Source: Nannochloris sp. 'desiccata'
Lineage: Eukaryota; Chlorophyta; Trebouxiophyceae; Chlorellales; Chlorellaceae
Direction of reading: 5' to 3'
Length of the DNA stretch: 64,000 nucleotides
NCBI GenBank assembly: GCA_019044685.2
Contig: JAGTXX020000010.1
Coordinates: 620,001 to 684,000 of the forward strand
In this document: positions 1 through 12,341 of the stretch, piece by piece
Layout: every line of letters starts with the position of its first letter
Numbering within the stretch: the first letter of the stretch is position 1
Made by a program: the position numbers and the translations under genes
The notes under the pieces: model-generated
What the model was told of the DNA's origin: nothing
What the model saw: only the letters and a program-made list of their open reading frames with translations
Database searches by the model: none

Positions 1-658
1 GATCTAGTCGAGGATAATATCTCCGAAATGAACATAGAATTCAAAGGCCCTCCCGATAGTAAGTAGAAAAGGAAATTTACTCTCTCCTCTATGTGTATAT
101 ATAATTTGAATTCCTTGCAAAAAAATATTTAAAAAAATTCTTTTTCCCGCTCTGCCGCTCACCCTTCTTTTCTTTCTTTTTATTCATCTCTCTCTCTCTA
201 CAGGTCCATACGAAGGCGGTGTCTGGAAAGTTCACGTTGAACTTCCAGAAGCTTACCCTTACAAATCCCCGTCCATCGGCTTTGTAAACAAAATTTTTCA
301 CCCGAACATTGATGAGAGCGCTGGCTCGGTCTGTTTGGATGTGATCAATCAAACCTGGAGTCCAATGTTTGACTTGGTCAACGTTTTTGAAACGTTCCTC
401 CCTCAGCTGCTACTCTACCCCAACGCATCAGACCCGTTAAATGGAGAAGCTGCTGCGTTGCATATGAGAGATCCCGAGGCGTATAAAAAGAAAGTCAAAG
501 AATATGTTGACCGGTTTGCAAAACCAGAAGATGTGACCGCTTTAGAAAGGACGGGTAAAAAGCAGGGTGGTGGAGAAGAAGGGGATGAGAGTGATAGTGA
601 AAATGGGTTTTTAAGTAGTAGTGATGAAGACGAACCCGCAGGAGGAATGGATACATAG
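1..658 (+). CDS. UBE2H: Ubiquitin-conjugating enzyme E2, UBE2H/Ubc8 type (5' partial)
   Basis: The gene transfers ubiquitin from E1 to substrates or E3s; UBE2H and yeast Ubc8 work with GID/CTLH-type ligases (family knowledge). The 5' end lies outside the window. Visible exons are 1-58 and 204-658, with donor A|GTAAGT at 59 and acceptor CAG at 201-203; the split codon gives Ser in GPPDSPYEGGVW. The E2 core shows the HPN motif (FHPNIDE) and the catalytic cysteine in [15 protein letters not shown]. The block CLDVINQTW followed by a [10 protein letters not shown] segment is characteristic of UBE2H among E2s. The C-terminus is a long acidic Glu/Asp/Ser tail, as in UBE2H and Ubc8. The gene is convergent with separase. 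The missing N-terminus probably holds helix 1 and one or more further exons. Confidence 0.93.
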
Positions 659-660
659 AA

Positions 661-1171
661 AGAAACAAAAAGTTTTTTTTTTAAACTTTCCAGTTTTTCC
701 ACCGTCATTGCCATCGGTTTGCCGGATGCATTTTTCTTTCTTTCTTTTCCCTTTTTTCTGCATTCTTTTTGTTTCTTTTCTCTTACTGTGGTAATTCTTG
801 CATTCCTAGCGTTCTCTTGTATAGTAGTCCCCTTCCCCCTTCATTATATATATATATAATATATATACAACCAACAACAACAACGACGGTCTTCTTTCCT
901 TCTAACCAAAGAAACTAAAAATTCCTCGCTTCTCCCCTTGTCATAACTTCTCTTCCTCTTTTTCTCGCTAATTCGGCTTTCTACAATCAAACAAAGCTCG
1001 TTAAAGTCATGGTACTCGTATTGTGATGTAGCAATATAAAAATTCAATGTATACTACAAGGTTGAAAAAAACAAAAAGAATGCAGAAAAAACATCAAATA
1101 GTATCCGTAAGGTACAAAAGTAAGAAAATTGTATTCAGATTACTCTCTAGGATGGGCAGAGAATCTTTAAA
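661..1171. other. Convergent intergenic region
   Basis: About 510 bp separates the stops of the E2 and separase genes. It is pyrimidine- and AT-rich and includes a short alternating TA stretch near 845-867. It presumably holds the two 3' UTRs. I see no convincing coding or RNA gene. Confidence 0.6.
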
Positions 1172-4100
1172 CTATTTAGATATCATTACAGTAGTCGGCA
1201 CACCGTAGCATACTGGAGCAGCGCCAATCAAACACGGAAGCTTACACGCCCCTCGTGCTGCTGCCACAGCTGCAGCCACATCCCCACTCCTGGTAGTATT
1301 ACTAATTTTACTACTGTCTTTATTATTACTACTACTACTACTACTACTATCACCATCAAACCATTTCATCAAAACAGCTTGTGCAAATCGATCAATATCT
1401 CTATCGGTGACATCCCAAAGATTCGCCACTGCTGCAGGACAGCCCGCTAAAAGGTAGGCCAACACAACACCAGTAGGCTCGTAGTAATAATGATACCTTT
1501 GCTGCTGCTGTTGTCTAGCTCTCCTCCCACCACTACAATTACTAGAGGATGAAGAAGAAGAGATCGAAGAAAAAGGGGAAATTGAGGTTTTACCACCTCC
1601 TCGCAGCCTACCACTACTACATCCCATCAGCAACGAAGCTGCACAACGAGGTAAGCCACGTAATTTTGCTGTGGGAATGTATTGTTCACCTCCACCATGG
1701 CCACAATAGACAAACAGCTCTTTTGACTGGAGCGCGTGGGCGAGCTCAGAGGAGGAAGGAGGTGAACCAGCACGACCACTCCAACCACGAAGTCCTTTAA
1801 ACCACGTTTCAAAAGTGTCTTGAGTGGATTGCAGATCACCACTAGGGTTGATGGTGTAATAGGCAGAAGAAAGGTCGACTTGTGGGGGTGCTGCTGCTGT
1901 TGTTGTTATTGCTGTTGCTTGAGCACTGGCAGAAGCAGCAGCGCAAGGAAGAGCATGTAAGCGATATATTTGCTGCAATACAAGTCCAGGAGCGCTTTCC
2001 CAAGGCAAAGATTGCAGCTCAGGACTGAAAATCGCAACAACAGGAGCTGCGTTCAACAAAGGCGCAGCTGCCCCAGAAGAAGACAGATTGCGAGCACGTG
2101 CCGGCATAGTGAATGCAGTAGCTGGAGTCGCTAATGGACGTGGCAGTCTAGGTGCAGTTGCTGCTGCAATATTCATTTTGGAGATAGTCGCAGGAATAAC
2201 GGAACTGGTGTCTTCATCTTCTAGACAGAAACCACCACCAGCAGTAGTGGTAGTAGGGCGAAGAGGTTTTCGGCCAGATTTGGCTGCAGGTGTCACCGCA
2301 CCTTGCATCAACGCCAATCTAGATTTATGTTTCTTCGCACGAATAGTAGCTGCACCAGGAGGCCGAGCAGGCAATGGCGTTGCCATTGAAGCGCAGTTGC
2401 CTCCTCCAGCAACTGCAAGCGCCTCAAAACGAGCACACAGATTGCTACCACCACCACCACCATCCAGACTATTATCAATGTCGATGTTATTAAAGCTAGG
2501 TGCTTGGCGGAGTTGGGTGCGTGGCTCAGGGGAAGAAGGAGAAGAGGCCTCGTCTTCATTATCATCTTGGAAAAAGGTGACTTTTCGAGTCGTGAGTGGA
2601 TATGCTGCTGCCTTCTTCTTCAACGTTGCAAGCGGCATTGCTGCAGCAGTTGCTGCTGCTGGCACAGTAGCAGAAGAAGATGTTACCATATCAGCTGCTT
2701 TACTCAGTAGCTTTACAGCCTTAGCCACCATCTCCATCTTAAAGTCTTCAATGTTTTCGTCTTTTCTTCTCTTCTCTGCACAGCTGTCTCTAGAGCATTC
2801 AAGCAAGGCAGTGCATAAAGTCATCGCTGCTTGTCGTTGCTCTGTTGCTGACATGATTTGCATGCTATGCACAATCGGTATAGCAAGCTCATTCACAGCC
2901 TCTAAGGAAGAAGACCTATTCTCAAGTTCTCGTCCTACTCCTGCAATGCTAAGGAGCTGCTGTAAAACAGCAGATACTCGCTCTCGCAGCGCCTCAACAG
3001 GAGCAGCAACAGCATCTTCAGAAGGAGATGTAGTGGAAGAAGCAAGAGGAGGACCAATCAGTAGGCATTTCCAAGGCCCCAGCCATTCTTCACCAAGGTG
3101 CTGTAACAACGCAGCCAGAGAATCATCCAACCCTACACGAGTTCTCCACCATTCACGTTGTTGATCACGGGTATCGGTAGCCATGTGTTTCATGCTGTGC
3201 GTGCTGTCTTCAAGGACACGTTCCATTTCATGCACAGCAGATTCCACAGCACTGGAACAGCAACTTTTGTCCTTCTTCTCTTCGTCGTCAGCATCTAGAG
3301 CGAGCGCTCGAATAGGGTGCTGAGAAGTAGAGGTGCCGTAAGCCTTGATGGGGATATCAAGTATTATTGGAATGACCTCCTGCTCACCAATCTCTCTACG
3401 CCTGTTGTTACTATTTCTGTTGGTGGTCGGTGCCAAGGCGAGTCGTGAAATAACCAAGCAATCTTGGTCATCACGTGCACCTAGGGTACATACTGGAGTA
3501 TCAGATGGTAGTTCGGATAGCCATTTATGCAGAGTATGTGCAGCTTGAGAGTTCAAAACAGTTAGTGCGGCGTGCATCTTCTCTTCAGCGGCAATGGCAA
3601 CGGAAGAAGGCTTTGCAGTACCACGCGTACTGCCACCACGCGTTACTGTAACTTGCTTTGTTGGCTTATTTAACGCTCTAGATGCAGCATTACTAGCAAA
3701 CATACTCTTGATAAGCTCCCAATCGAGGTCTGAGTCCAAGACAACTAGTGCTTTTGCAGCAGCAGCCTCTGCAGTTTCAGCTTCTTTTTGCCCAGCACCA
3801 ACTAAAGTAGAAGCAGAAGCACGTTGTCGTCGCTGCGCATTACGTTCACGGGCATGTAACACCAGTTGATGTTGTAACTGAAGAGTAGACCCAGCTCCAA
3901 TGTGAAGAAGCAACGCAGCGAGGTGCAGGTGACCTGAAGAGGCAACCAAGGGCGCAAGTTTGAAAGCCGCAAAGCGATGTACATGTGGGGCTCCACGACT
4001 ACATACTAAAGCTTGCCAAAGGTAGGTACCATGCTGTGAAATTGTAGTAGCTTCAGCAGTTGCAGCAGGAACCCACAGCCGAGCAGCAGAAGAGGCAGAA

Positions 4101-7100
4101 GAAAGTTTTTCTGACCCGGCTTCCACAGCTTCTGCTGCTGCTGCTACCACAGCAGCTTGGGTAAGCAACAGCCCAGCTCGTGGTGCAGCTCCAAATGCAA
4201 TACATGCTTTAGAATCAATATGCATCAACGCTTCTTTTGCAGCATTGCCAATTTCTTCAATTTCTCGTCCTTCAGCTTTCAGCACTTCGAGCCTGGCGCT
4301 GTGCGCTGCAGCCAATAGAGCGTCTACATGCGGCTTCACGGCACACTGTAAATCGAAATGTTGGGCTTCTTCAAGCGCATCCAGGGCCTTATGACAGCAT
4401 AGCATCGCTTGAGTATACTCTCCAGAGGCAGCATGAACACGGGTCTCAGCACAAGCAACAGAAGCAACAATCCACTGTTTCACAATTGAATCGTTATCAT
4501 CACCAGACGAAAAACTGGAAGTTGAAGATTCTAATGAGTTCTTAGCAGAATTGACAGCATTAGAAGCAGCCATTGGTTGTCCAGATATAGCGTAGATTTG
4601 CGCCAGCTGAGAAGTAAAAGCAGCGCGAAGCAAAGAGGAACCCATCGCCTCGGCCTGCAAAAGTAATTTAATAAAAAAAAAGGGAATAAGAAAATTAACT
4701 TTCAAGCTCGAATAATTGGCATACTACTTATAATGTGCATATATTGAAGTAGAAAAAGATGCTATCGCAAACTGTAGACACAACTGTACAATAATACTAA
4801 TAACAATTAAAAAAAAAATAGACAACGTATTCAAACTCACCACTCTCTGTCCTTCTTTCAAGGCGATAATTCCTTCATCCATCATTCCAGCGCTATCAAA
4901 GAGCCTACCAACAAGTAATAAACTACGACAATAGGTTATAGACAATTTCCACCAACCATCTTTACTGGCTACAGAAGACGTAGTAGCAGTAGCAGTGCTA
5001 CTAGCACCAGCAGCGCCTTGGCCATTCTGGACAAGAGAGCCAAGGAGACGATGCCCTTCTCCAGCACAGTGCAGGGCCTGTACTACATCCCCTGAGGCTG
5101 CATAGGCAAGAGACGCAGCCATGGAAAGCTCAGCACGCTGCAGTACGGTTGCAGAATTGCGACTGTTGGTTGTGGCAACAGCCAAATCGGTGGCGGCAGC
5201 CTCGAGCGCTGCACCATCAGCTGAAGCATCAAACGCAGGCAATACACAGTCTAGCAGGACACCACCCGTACTATTACTACCGATTTCTAGTTCTTCTAAT
5301 ACGGCTACAATTTCAAGGGCTTGTTGTTCTTGTTCTACTAAACCGTGAATTCCAATCAACGCACAGAGCTCCCGTGCAGCAACAATCAACGCTGTGCCAT
5401 CTTCTTGCTTAAATAAAGCTGATGATGAAGATGAAGACAAAGAAGAGGAGTGTTCTACTATAAAACACAGCTTTTCAGTAACTTCTTGCGCGTTGCCTAG
5501 AACATAGGACCATTTTATAGCCTGGCTCTCGACAAATGCAGCAGCAGCAGCGGCGGTAGTGGTAGCCGACAAGGGGTCGTCCTGCTGGGTGTCATCAGCA
5601 TGCACTTTTGAAGGATCTCTTTTAACTCTCTCCATCTTTTCTTGCTGCAGAACCTTTTGGTGATCAATTGTAGCTTCAACAAGGGTTTGAGCTTCCCTTA
5701 AAACCCCTTGAGCAGCCATTAACGCATCTAGTATTAATGCCTCAACATCGCCTTTCTTCACCAAGGGGCGCAGCACGTGCTGTGCTCTCTCAATACACGT
5801 TCCCTCGTTCTTTTTATCCTGTATATGATTATCAAGTTTTAGCTGTTCGACTAATATAAGAGTACGGACGTGATCTAAGGGGGCAGTGTTTGAAGGATAG
5901 ACGGCATCTAGAAGGTGCTGAGCGGTAGCCGCCGCCGCAGCTTCCGCTCCACTAGGAGGAGGCAATCCACTCGAGAGAGCTTCCGCCCAAGATACGAGCT
6001 CAGCGCGTGCTACCATAGCAATACAATGTTCAAAAATCTGCGCTGCTCGGTGATTTTGGACAGCTGCAGTGACAGACTGGCTCCTGCTTGCTGCTGCTGC
6101 TGCCTCTGTGGCACGGGCGGCGGCATTTTTCATCGAGCGACCACCCCCTCTGCGTTTTGTAACAGAAGGAGGACACTCGAGAAGAACAGTCCCGTTGATC
6201 TGTTGCTTTATAGTGGTAGATACTAAAGATCCCACCAGGGTCGAATACGCAGCAGAAGAAGGTACTATCTTTGGACAGGAGGAAAACACAACAGCCAGCA
6301 CATCTGCTGCGGTCGTGGTCAACACCGCTGCATCTTTCCCAGCCTTACCGAGAGCTTCAATCAGTACTGAAGCACGTTTAATTACGTCACTGATACCCTG
6401 GAAAATTTCTGCGCTGGCAGTAGACGAGTCCTCAGAGTCCGATGTCTCATTTTCATTGCTAATCCTATTAGTAGTAGTAGTATCCCTATTTTGCCGCAGC
6501 CCCGTTGTCATAAACAGTGCTGTTATCGATGCTTCTAGAGAGGCAGTTAAAGGCGCAATGGAGCTTAGTAACGCTACTTTACGTGTCAATAGATCAATGC
6601 CTACGTTATACAAGCTTGAAGAAAGCCATACCAACTCTTGGGGGGACAGCATTGTACCTGGACTAGGAGGTAAAGATAAAGATAAAGACGATGGAAAATG
6701 AAATTTTGGCCACCGCCATCCAAGGACTCTTTCTGCAGCTAAAGTATAGCTAGTCTGCCAATCTATCGTACTCCCTGTTTGGATACACGCAGATCGTATT
6801 CTTGCAGAGCATGCTAACGCCACCGCTGCAGAGTGAGCATACTCAGAAAACAGAGGCGTAGTAGGGGCAGCCTCGACGGAAGCGGCAGTGATCTTCATAT
6901 GGCCAACGCTAATAATCCTTGCTACAACATCCAAAGCAGCTGCAGTTTCTAAACTGGCATCCTCTCCACCTAGTGCATCGATAATAGTTTCAGCAGGACC
7001 ATGCATTACGGTGGAAACACGCTTACGTAATGAGTTTCCAGGCCCTAGAGCAGCACTGAGAGTCTCCAGTGCCGCAGCGGCAGAAGACGACATCGAGGAG

Positions 7101-8095
7101 AAGCTGCTGGTGCGTTGTTCTTTTTCTAATAATGAAATACTAGATGTAATAGAAGGGCAGTTTAAGATAATTTTGGATAGTAAATGAACGGAATGCGGTT
7201 CAGGGACGTGTGCTGCGAGTTTAGCTGTGGCTCCAAGAGCCAAGGGCACTGAAGTTGATGCCACATCACCGTCACGGTCACCTCCACAATCTTTGGAAAT
7301 CATGACAAGACAAGCGCCTTGAAGACTTTTCCAGTCTTTTCGCTCAAGTAATTTGGTTGAACCACGATAAAGCGATTTAAACAGAGTCTGGGAATGCTTC
7401 GAACTTTCCTGAGCAGGGAGTAACCTGCAGTAGAACAAAAGTAAGTCGTGCGTTCGGTTGGGAAAATAAAATAGAATAGTAATATATGATATTTAGAACA
7501 GTAATGCTTGATACACGTATAAGACTCACCTAAACCAATTCTGAGCTGTATCAGCAGCAGATAAGACGTAGCTGAGCTGCTTGCCGTCCTTGACTGCACC
7601 TTCTGCAAAGCACAGAGCCATGGTGAGAATGGCGCCAACTGCAAGGTTGACAATATTTGTGGACAGCGAGGTGGGTAAAAGACTCGAGTCATCTTCGGCG
7701 TCTTTGTTTCTATACGCTTTAAGTTCTTTGCTGAGGGATTGATGTAGCCTTAAAGCTTCCTCCAGGGCAGGGGCGAATGCTTTTGCTGAGATCAACAGCC
7801 TGATCGTGGTGTAGGCCAAAGTGTGTAATTTTGTTAATGTCTTTGCACCAGATTGTTGTTCAAGTAATCTCAAACACGATTGACACAGCGATGCCAGTTG
7901 CTGAACATCTTCTTGAGGTTGCGCAAGTCGTTTCTGAGCGGCCTTGAGACATTCCTGAATTCTCGCTACAGAATCGGTGTCACTGGCATTCTCCTTGCCT
8001 TTTTTGGAGAAAGAAATTTTTAGCCTCTGAATGCCCGCAGTCGCTTCGTCAATAGAAGCATCGCTGCGCTTGGCAAAGGCTGCCAATGTATCCAT
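1172..8095 (-). CDS. ESP1: Separase (cohesin-cleaving cysteine protease, peptidase C50)
   Basis: Separase cleaves the kleisin subunit of cohesin at anaphase onset. The model has three exons: 8095-7530, 7424-4841 and 4654-1172. Donors are GTGAGT in both introns and acceptors are CTGCAG and TTGCAG. Phases join cleanly (WFR|LLPAQ) to give about 2,210 residues, at the long end of the family. The N-terminal 1,900 residues form an Ala/Ser-rich helical (TPR/ARM-like) region. The C-terminal caspase-like domain carries the catalytic dyad: His in YCGHGGGEQYI (about residue 2036) and Cys in LLMGCSSG (about 2062). These are followed by AYLLAGCPAAVANLWDVTD, a typical separase segment. The start is the ATG at 8095; reading frame continues upstream but has only a non-ATG start. 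A long poly-Ser run near 1320-1350 comes from a trinucleotide repeat. The gene is divergent from the WD40 gene, 242 bp away. Confidence 0.95.
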
Positions 8096-8337
8096 GTTGG
8101 TTGGCAAATTTGTGCAAAGATTAAACTGGATAACGGCTCATACCGGCAAAATCATCGTCAGAATAATTTTTTAATGTTGATACTTAATGGCTTTGTTAAT
8201 ATTTAATGTCAACTTGAAAGCAGCTGTTGCTTTTTTTGAGCAGGCAAAGGTGGTATGTTTTAGAAACTCCATGCTGCGTACAAAATTGTGTGAAATTTAC
8301 AATCTGGGATTGTTTAAATATGATTCTTTAATTAACA
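8096..8337. promoter_or_regulatory. Putative bidirectional promoter, separase / WD40 gene
   Basis: Only 242 bp separate the two divergent start codons, so the promoters must share or overlap this AT-rich interval. No specific factor site is recognised. Confidence 0.45.
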
Positions 8338-9818
8338 ATGTCTGCCGCCACAGAAGGGCCCTCAAAAAAGAAGCAAAAGGTGGATCATTTTGCCATGAAT
8401 GGAACTGTCGGGTTATCTCGACTAACAAAACACACTGTCGGGTTTACACCTGAACTCTCACCAGGTGCTCATCACAGCAATAGGGTAGCCATACAAGTGC
8501 GCATTTATATTGATAAGCCCCTTAAGTTTCAGTGCATGCATCTCTCAATTCAAAAACTCTTCAAATTTTTTTTGTATATCTCTTCGACAGTGCTTTCCCT
8601 TATTTAGACCCACCAATTCAATAAATACAGGCATCAGATGCACGCGGATTAGATACTCAATCTATCCAGGCATTCTTTGCTTCTGGCCGCCACGTCGGCA
8701 TTCTCACTGTCCCATCTGCCAGAGGCTTGCTTGGCGAGCGAGGGAAAGGCGGAGTCTATCTCCCCCGCCCTGCAGACGACGTAGTATTCAACGAAATCCC
8801 TGAACTCGCATTAAGGACCGAAATACAGTCCATTGCGTTATCCTCTTTAGCGGCAGATGGTACCTCTGTCGTGGCGGCATCTGATAGCTATGGCCGTGCT
8901 GCTCTCGCCCGAATGCATTTCCCTAGTAGCATTCATGAGTCCACTACGAATAGTAATCTAAAAGGAGAATATAACAACAATTTTCAAATTATGGGGGTAG
9001 AGCAGCTCAGTCCAACTAGTCTCTCAATCGAAGCGGGGTGGACAGGTGTCGCTCTTGCACCAGATCAACCCACTCAAGTTGTAATTGCCCGGCATTTCCC
9101 TAAAGACATCACTCTTTTTGACGGTCCAATGCCTGTCCGTACAATTCACACAACCTACAGACCCAATGCCGTACAATTGTTATCCTCGAATGTGGCTACA
9201 GATGCAGAAGGGGGACCGCTCGTCGCTGTTGCCGAGGGTCCAATAATTTCGATTTGGGATGTCAGAGCATCCGGCAGGGGCGCTAGGATAGCAAGGTTAT
9301 CTTCTAGTCCTCATACAGGACCGTTTTATTGTCTCTCATCATCGTCCAATGGGGGTGTCCCGCTCTTAGGAGCTGCAGGGAGCGAAAGGTCAGTGCTTAT
9401 CTGGGACCCTAGAACGTGGCGGGCAATTGATCGGTGGAATAATTGTCTAAAATATGAAGCTACTTCTCTTCATTTCTTGAGTTCTAACCCTTCATATTGT
9501 GTTGCGTGTGGGTTAGATTACGAAGTGGTGTGCGGAAAATGGGGAGGAGATCGAAAAAATAGGGTTGGAGGAGGACATCGTACGAAAACCAGTGATGCCA
9601 GTGGCGGAAATGGCGAGGGCGTTCACGGCGGTACTGCAGCAGATACTGATAACCATACGACGAGAATTAGTTCAATCACTCATACTAAGGCTAGTAATAT
9701 ATCATTTAGAGGCGATTCCAGGTGGATGGGTTTAGCTAAAGCCCATGGAAGAGATATCGTGGCGGGGCTGACAGAGTCCAAGCAATTGTATCTAGCAGAG
9801 TTGACAGCAGCTAGTTAA
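8338..9818 (+). CDS. WD40-repeat protein, function unknown
   Basis: Two exons are predicted, 8338-8496 and 8631-9818, with donor CAA|GTGCGC and acceptor TACAG, phase 0, giving 448 residues. The N-terminus contains a basic KKKQK patch that could act as a nuclear signal. The remainder reads as a WD40 propeller with WD-like blade ends such as ISIWDVRASGRG and VLIWDPRTWRA. No additional domain was recognised and I cannot assign an orthologue. A low-complexity Gly/Thr/His insert lies near residues 315-350. The donor is GTGCGC rather than the commoner GTAAGT, so the first intron boundary is slightly less certain. The gene shares a short divergent promoter region with separase, which could mean co-regulation but does not prove it. 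Confidence 0.75.
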
Positions 9819-10026
9819 GAACTAACATCGGCGCGGTGCTGTGTATTGTGTTAATTATTTTTTTATAGCGTTACCTTTGAAATATAGATTTGATATACAA
9901 TTTAACGTATTACACAGTAAGAAAACATACTACACTCGAGAAATTTTTTAAAACTCAAGGAAGGAAGTTCAAAAAGAAAACTAAACTAAACAAAATCAAA
10001 GAAAGGAAAGGAAACAGTTACTTTAT

Positions 10027-11712
10027 TTACTCTTCAGGGGTAATGAGTACTTTAGGCCAAGTATTACAACACACCCCTCTCAAATTCCATATTGCATCTG
10101 CCCTTTCCGGCTGTGTATTATAACTTTCATCCACCGCTTTTGCGGTAATCGTCACTTGGGTTCCTTTTTCATACTTTTCAGGGAGAGGGACCTCTGCTTC
10201 CCATAGAGTCCATGCCCAACCACGATTTACCTCTTGAGGCACTTTTTTCAGCTCTGCAGTGGTCCAATTCTTCCCATTATCGCTGGAAACATCAACTCGT
10301 ATGATCCCATTCCCGCCCCCGCTCCAAGCATAGCCTTTTACAGTCACAGCCCCCCCAATGACATCGACAGTACTGCCATCTGAAGGATAGCATATTTGGG
10401 AGGTGACAGGCATGTTTTGTATAGCAGGAGCAGAGTCCCAGTCCACTGTATCCCAGTCGACGCTCGGTGAGAAAGATTTATAATCTTCCCGCTGCCAAAA
10501 AGATCGGCTTTCTTCCGGGCTGGCAATAATTTTACTCAACCATTTCACTGACCTACATGCAGCAACTCCAGGGACAACGACTCTTAAAGGAGCCCCATGG
10601 TCTCTATTTAAATGTTCGCCGTTCATTTCGTAAGCTAAAAGAACGTCTCCTCGGGGATCTAATGCTTTTGAGATAGGGATGGAGGCTCCGTAGACGCTGC
10701 CTGTTGTATCTTGATCAAGTCCTTCAAATTGGATGTGTTGTACGGAAGGATCTGAGGTTGTATTCTCTAATCCAGCAGCGTTTAAAACATCCTTTAGTAA
10801 GACTCCGCTCCACACAGCATTACCGATAGCAGCACCTTCCCAAGCTAAACCCTTGATTTCTTTCGCTCCAGGGTCTTTTTGAAGGTCGACACGTCTATTA
10901 CCAGTGCATTGAAGGACAGCGGTGATGCTATGCTTTTTGAATTTTGTTTTCAAGTCTTCAAGAGTAAAAGTCAGCTCTCGTAAACCTTCACCTCCAATTT
11001 GGAGCTTGTAATTCTTTAAATCAACTTCAGGCACCGGTAAATGGTTTCTGATGTAGAACAACTCACTGGGTGTGATCAACGAATCAGAGAGGAACTCCAA
11101 GGGGGTCTCGGCATTCATTGGTTGCTTAGAGCGGACCTGCAAGGCCGCTAATCTGTCTTTTGGCTCATTTGCATACGGATTTTCAACGGGAGGGGCCCCA
11201 CCTTTCAATCTCCCAATACGGTATCCTTCTAAAATAGTACGGACTTGTTCGGTATTGTGCTGAGCGTACATTGCCCAGTAAGGATCAATGGCACCGCCCG
11301 CTGCCATCATGACTCGGACAGAACCACCTGGATGTTGATCAATCCATTCTGTGACGTCATACACGCCATCTTTATATGTTACCCAAACTCGATCATCTTT
11401 GGTTTTGTGTTTAGCGACTTCTTCTTTATCGTATTCGGGCAGGCCACGGACATTGAGACCATGGCATTGAGCGGCAGAGGCGTCGGTGTCAGATGAAGAA
11501 GAGGAGATGACTGTGTAGCCTACTCCTGCAGAAGTAACGGCAAATGCTGCGAGCGCAGCTCGTGTCCAGTGGGCTTTGGTAATTTCCACACCAGTTTGGG
11601 TGGCACCATGACCAGAAGATGAGCTGCTAAGTAAGCGAGCATAGTTGACACCTAAAGAGCCGGGTTTGCTGCAATGTTTTAACAGTTGTATAAATGCCGT
11701 TGAGCGATGCAT
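10027..11712 (-). CDS. SUOX: Sulfite oxidase with N-terminal cytochrome b5 domain, probably mitochondrial
   Basis: The enzyme oxidises sulfite to sulfate on a molybdenum cofactor. This is an intronless 561-aa reading frame from ATG 11712. An Arg/Ser-rich leader and a hydrophobic stretch (about residues 50-70) suggest mitochondrial intermembrane targeting. A cytochrome b5 domain at about 83-165 has both heme ligands, His127 in DQHPGG and His152 in YAQHN. The Mo-binding domain follows, with the Mo-ligand Cys269 in VLQCTGNRR and the downstream RDHGAPLRVVVPG motif. The C-terminal Mo-co dimerisation domain has the KGYAWSGGG segment. Length and domain order match animal SUOX (about 545 aa). Characterised land-plant sulfite oxidase is peroxisomal and lacks the b5 domain. 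Nitrate reductase is excluded because b5 is N-terminal and there is no FAD domain. Confidence 0.95.
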   Translation of the reverse strand: MHRSTAFIQLLKHCSKPGSLGVNYARLLSSSSSGHGATQTGVEITKAHWTRAALAAFAVTSAGVGYTVISSSSSDTDASAAQCHGLNVRGLPEYDKEEVAKHKTKDDRVWVTYKDGVYDVTEWIDQHPGGSVRVMMAAGGAIDPYWAMYAQHNTEQVRTILEGYRIGRLKGGAPPVENPYANEPKDRLAALQVRSKQPMNAETPLEFLSDSLITPSELFYIRNHLPVPEVDLKNYKLQIGGEGLRELTFTLEDLKTKFKKHSITAVLQCTGNRRVDLQKDPGAKEIKGLAWEGAAIGNAVWSGVLLKDVLNAAGLENTTSDPSVQHIQFEGLDQDTTGSVYGASIPISKALDPRGDVLLAYEMNGEHLNRDHGAPLRVVVPGVAACRSVKWLSKIIASPEESRSFWQREDYKSFSPSVDWDTVDWDSAPAIQNMPVTSQICYPSDGSTVDVIGGAVTVKGYAWSGGGNGIIRVDVSSDNGKNWTTAELKKVPQEVNRGWAWTLWEAEVPLPEKYEKGTQVTITAKAVDESYNTQPERADAIWNLRGVCCNTWPKVLITPEE

Positions 11713-12341
11713 TTTACGTCCTTAGATCGGCTAAATCAACAGCTCCGGAACCATATATAGATAAAATTGTTTTGAGAGAAGCGTTTAAGATTTGCGCGGA
11801 TAGCAGTTTTCAAATAAATAAACAACACCAACGGGCCAAAGATTTGCTCCGCAGAAATCAATGAAGAAAAGCTCCGTGTTGGGATTGTGAGATTGAATGA
11901 GACGTCTTCAGCCTGCTGTGTTTTTGGCTTGCCCTGCTGACGTCACCAATCTCTCTCTTGCCCACTTGATAATTAAGGAAGCTTTACATTCTGGTGGGGT
12001 GCTAATAGAAGGTATTATGATTGTTTTAAGTTTGTTGATTTTGCCTTAAGAAAAGGATCGAAGCCAAAATTAAAAAGACAACATAGGCAGGCTGACGCCA
12101 GCACACAAGAATCCACCGGCAACCACCTAGAGAAGAGAAATTCTGATTTTAATAGAGTACCACTGATAATATAAGTTCCTGAGAGTTTAAAAGTAATAAA
12201 ACGGGGGGAGTAGTCTAGAAAAGAGAGAATAGGGTCATCAAGATGGAAAATATCCTTTGGTATATGGAATAAAAATAGAAATAAAACAAAAGAAAGTGAG
12301 TTTTAGGCTTCGTGGGAGAGAGCAGAATACTCGATGACCCT
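11713..12341. other. Intergenic; upstream region of sulfite oxidase
   Basis: About 630 bp without a supported gene lie between two minus-strand genes. The part near 11.7-12.0 kb should hold the sulfite oxidase promoter. A perfect palindrome TGACGTCA, the core bZIP/CRE-type site, sits at 11938-11945, about 230 bp upstream of the start codon. Confidence 0.5.
11938..11945. promoter_or_regulatory. CRE/bZIP-type palindrome upstream of sulfite oxidase
   Basis: The exact 8-bp palindrome TGACGTCA lies in non-coding DNA. It is the consensus of bZIP/CREB-type factors, but an 8-mer can occur by chance in 64 kb. Confidence 0.3.

Noticed and set aside
2088..3164. 358-codon plus-strand open frame
   Set aside because: It is antisense to separase exon 3 and only reflects its Ala/Ser-biased codons. 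No domain or splice support.
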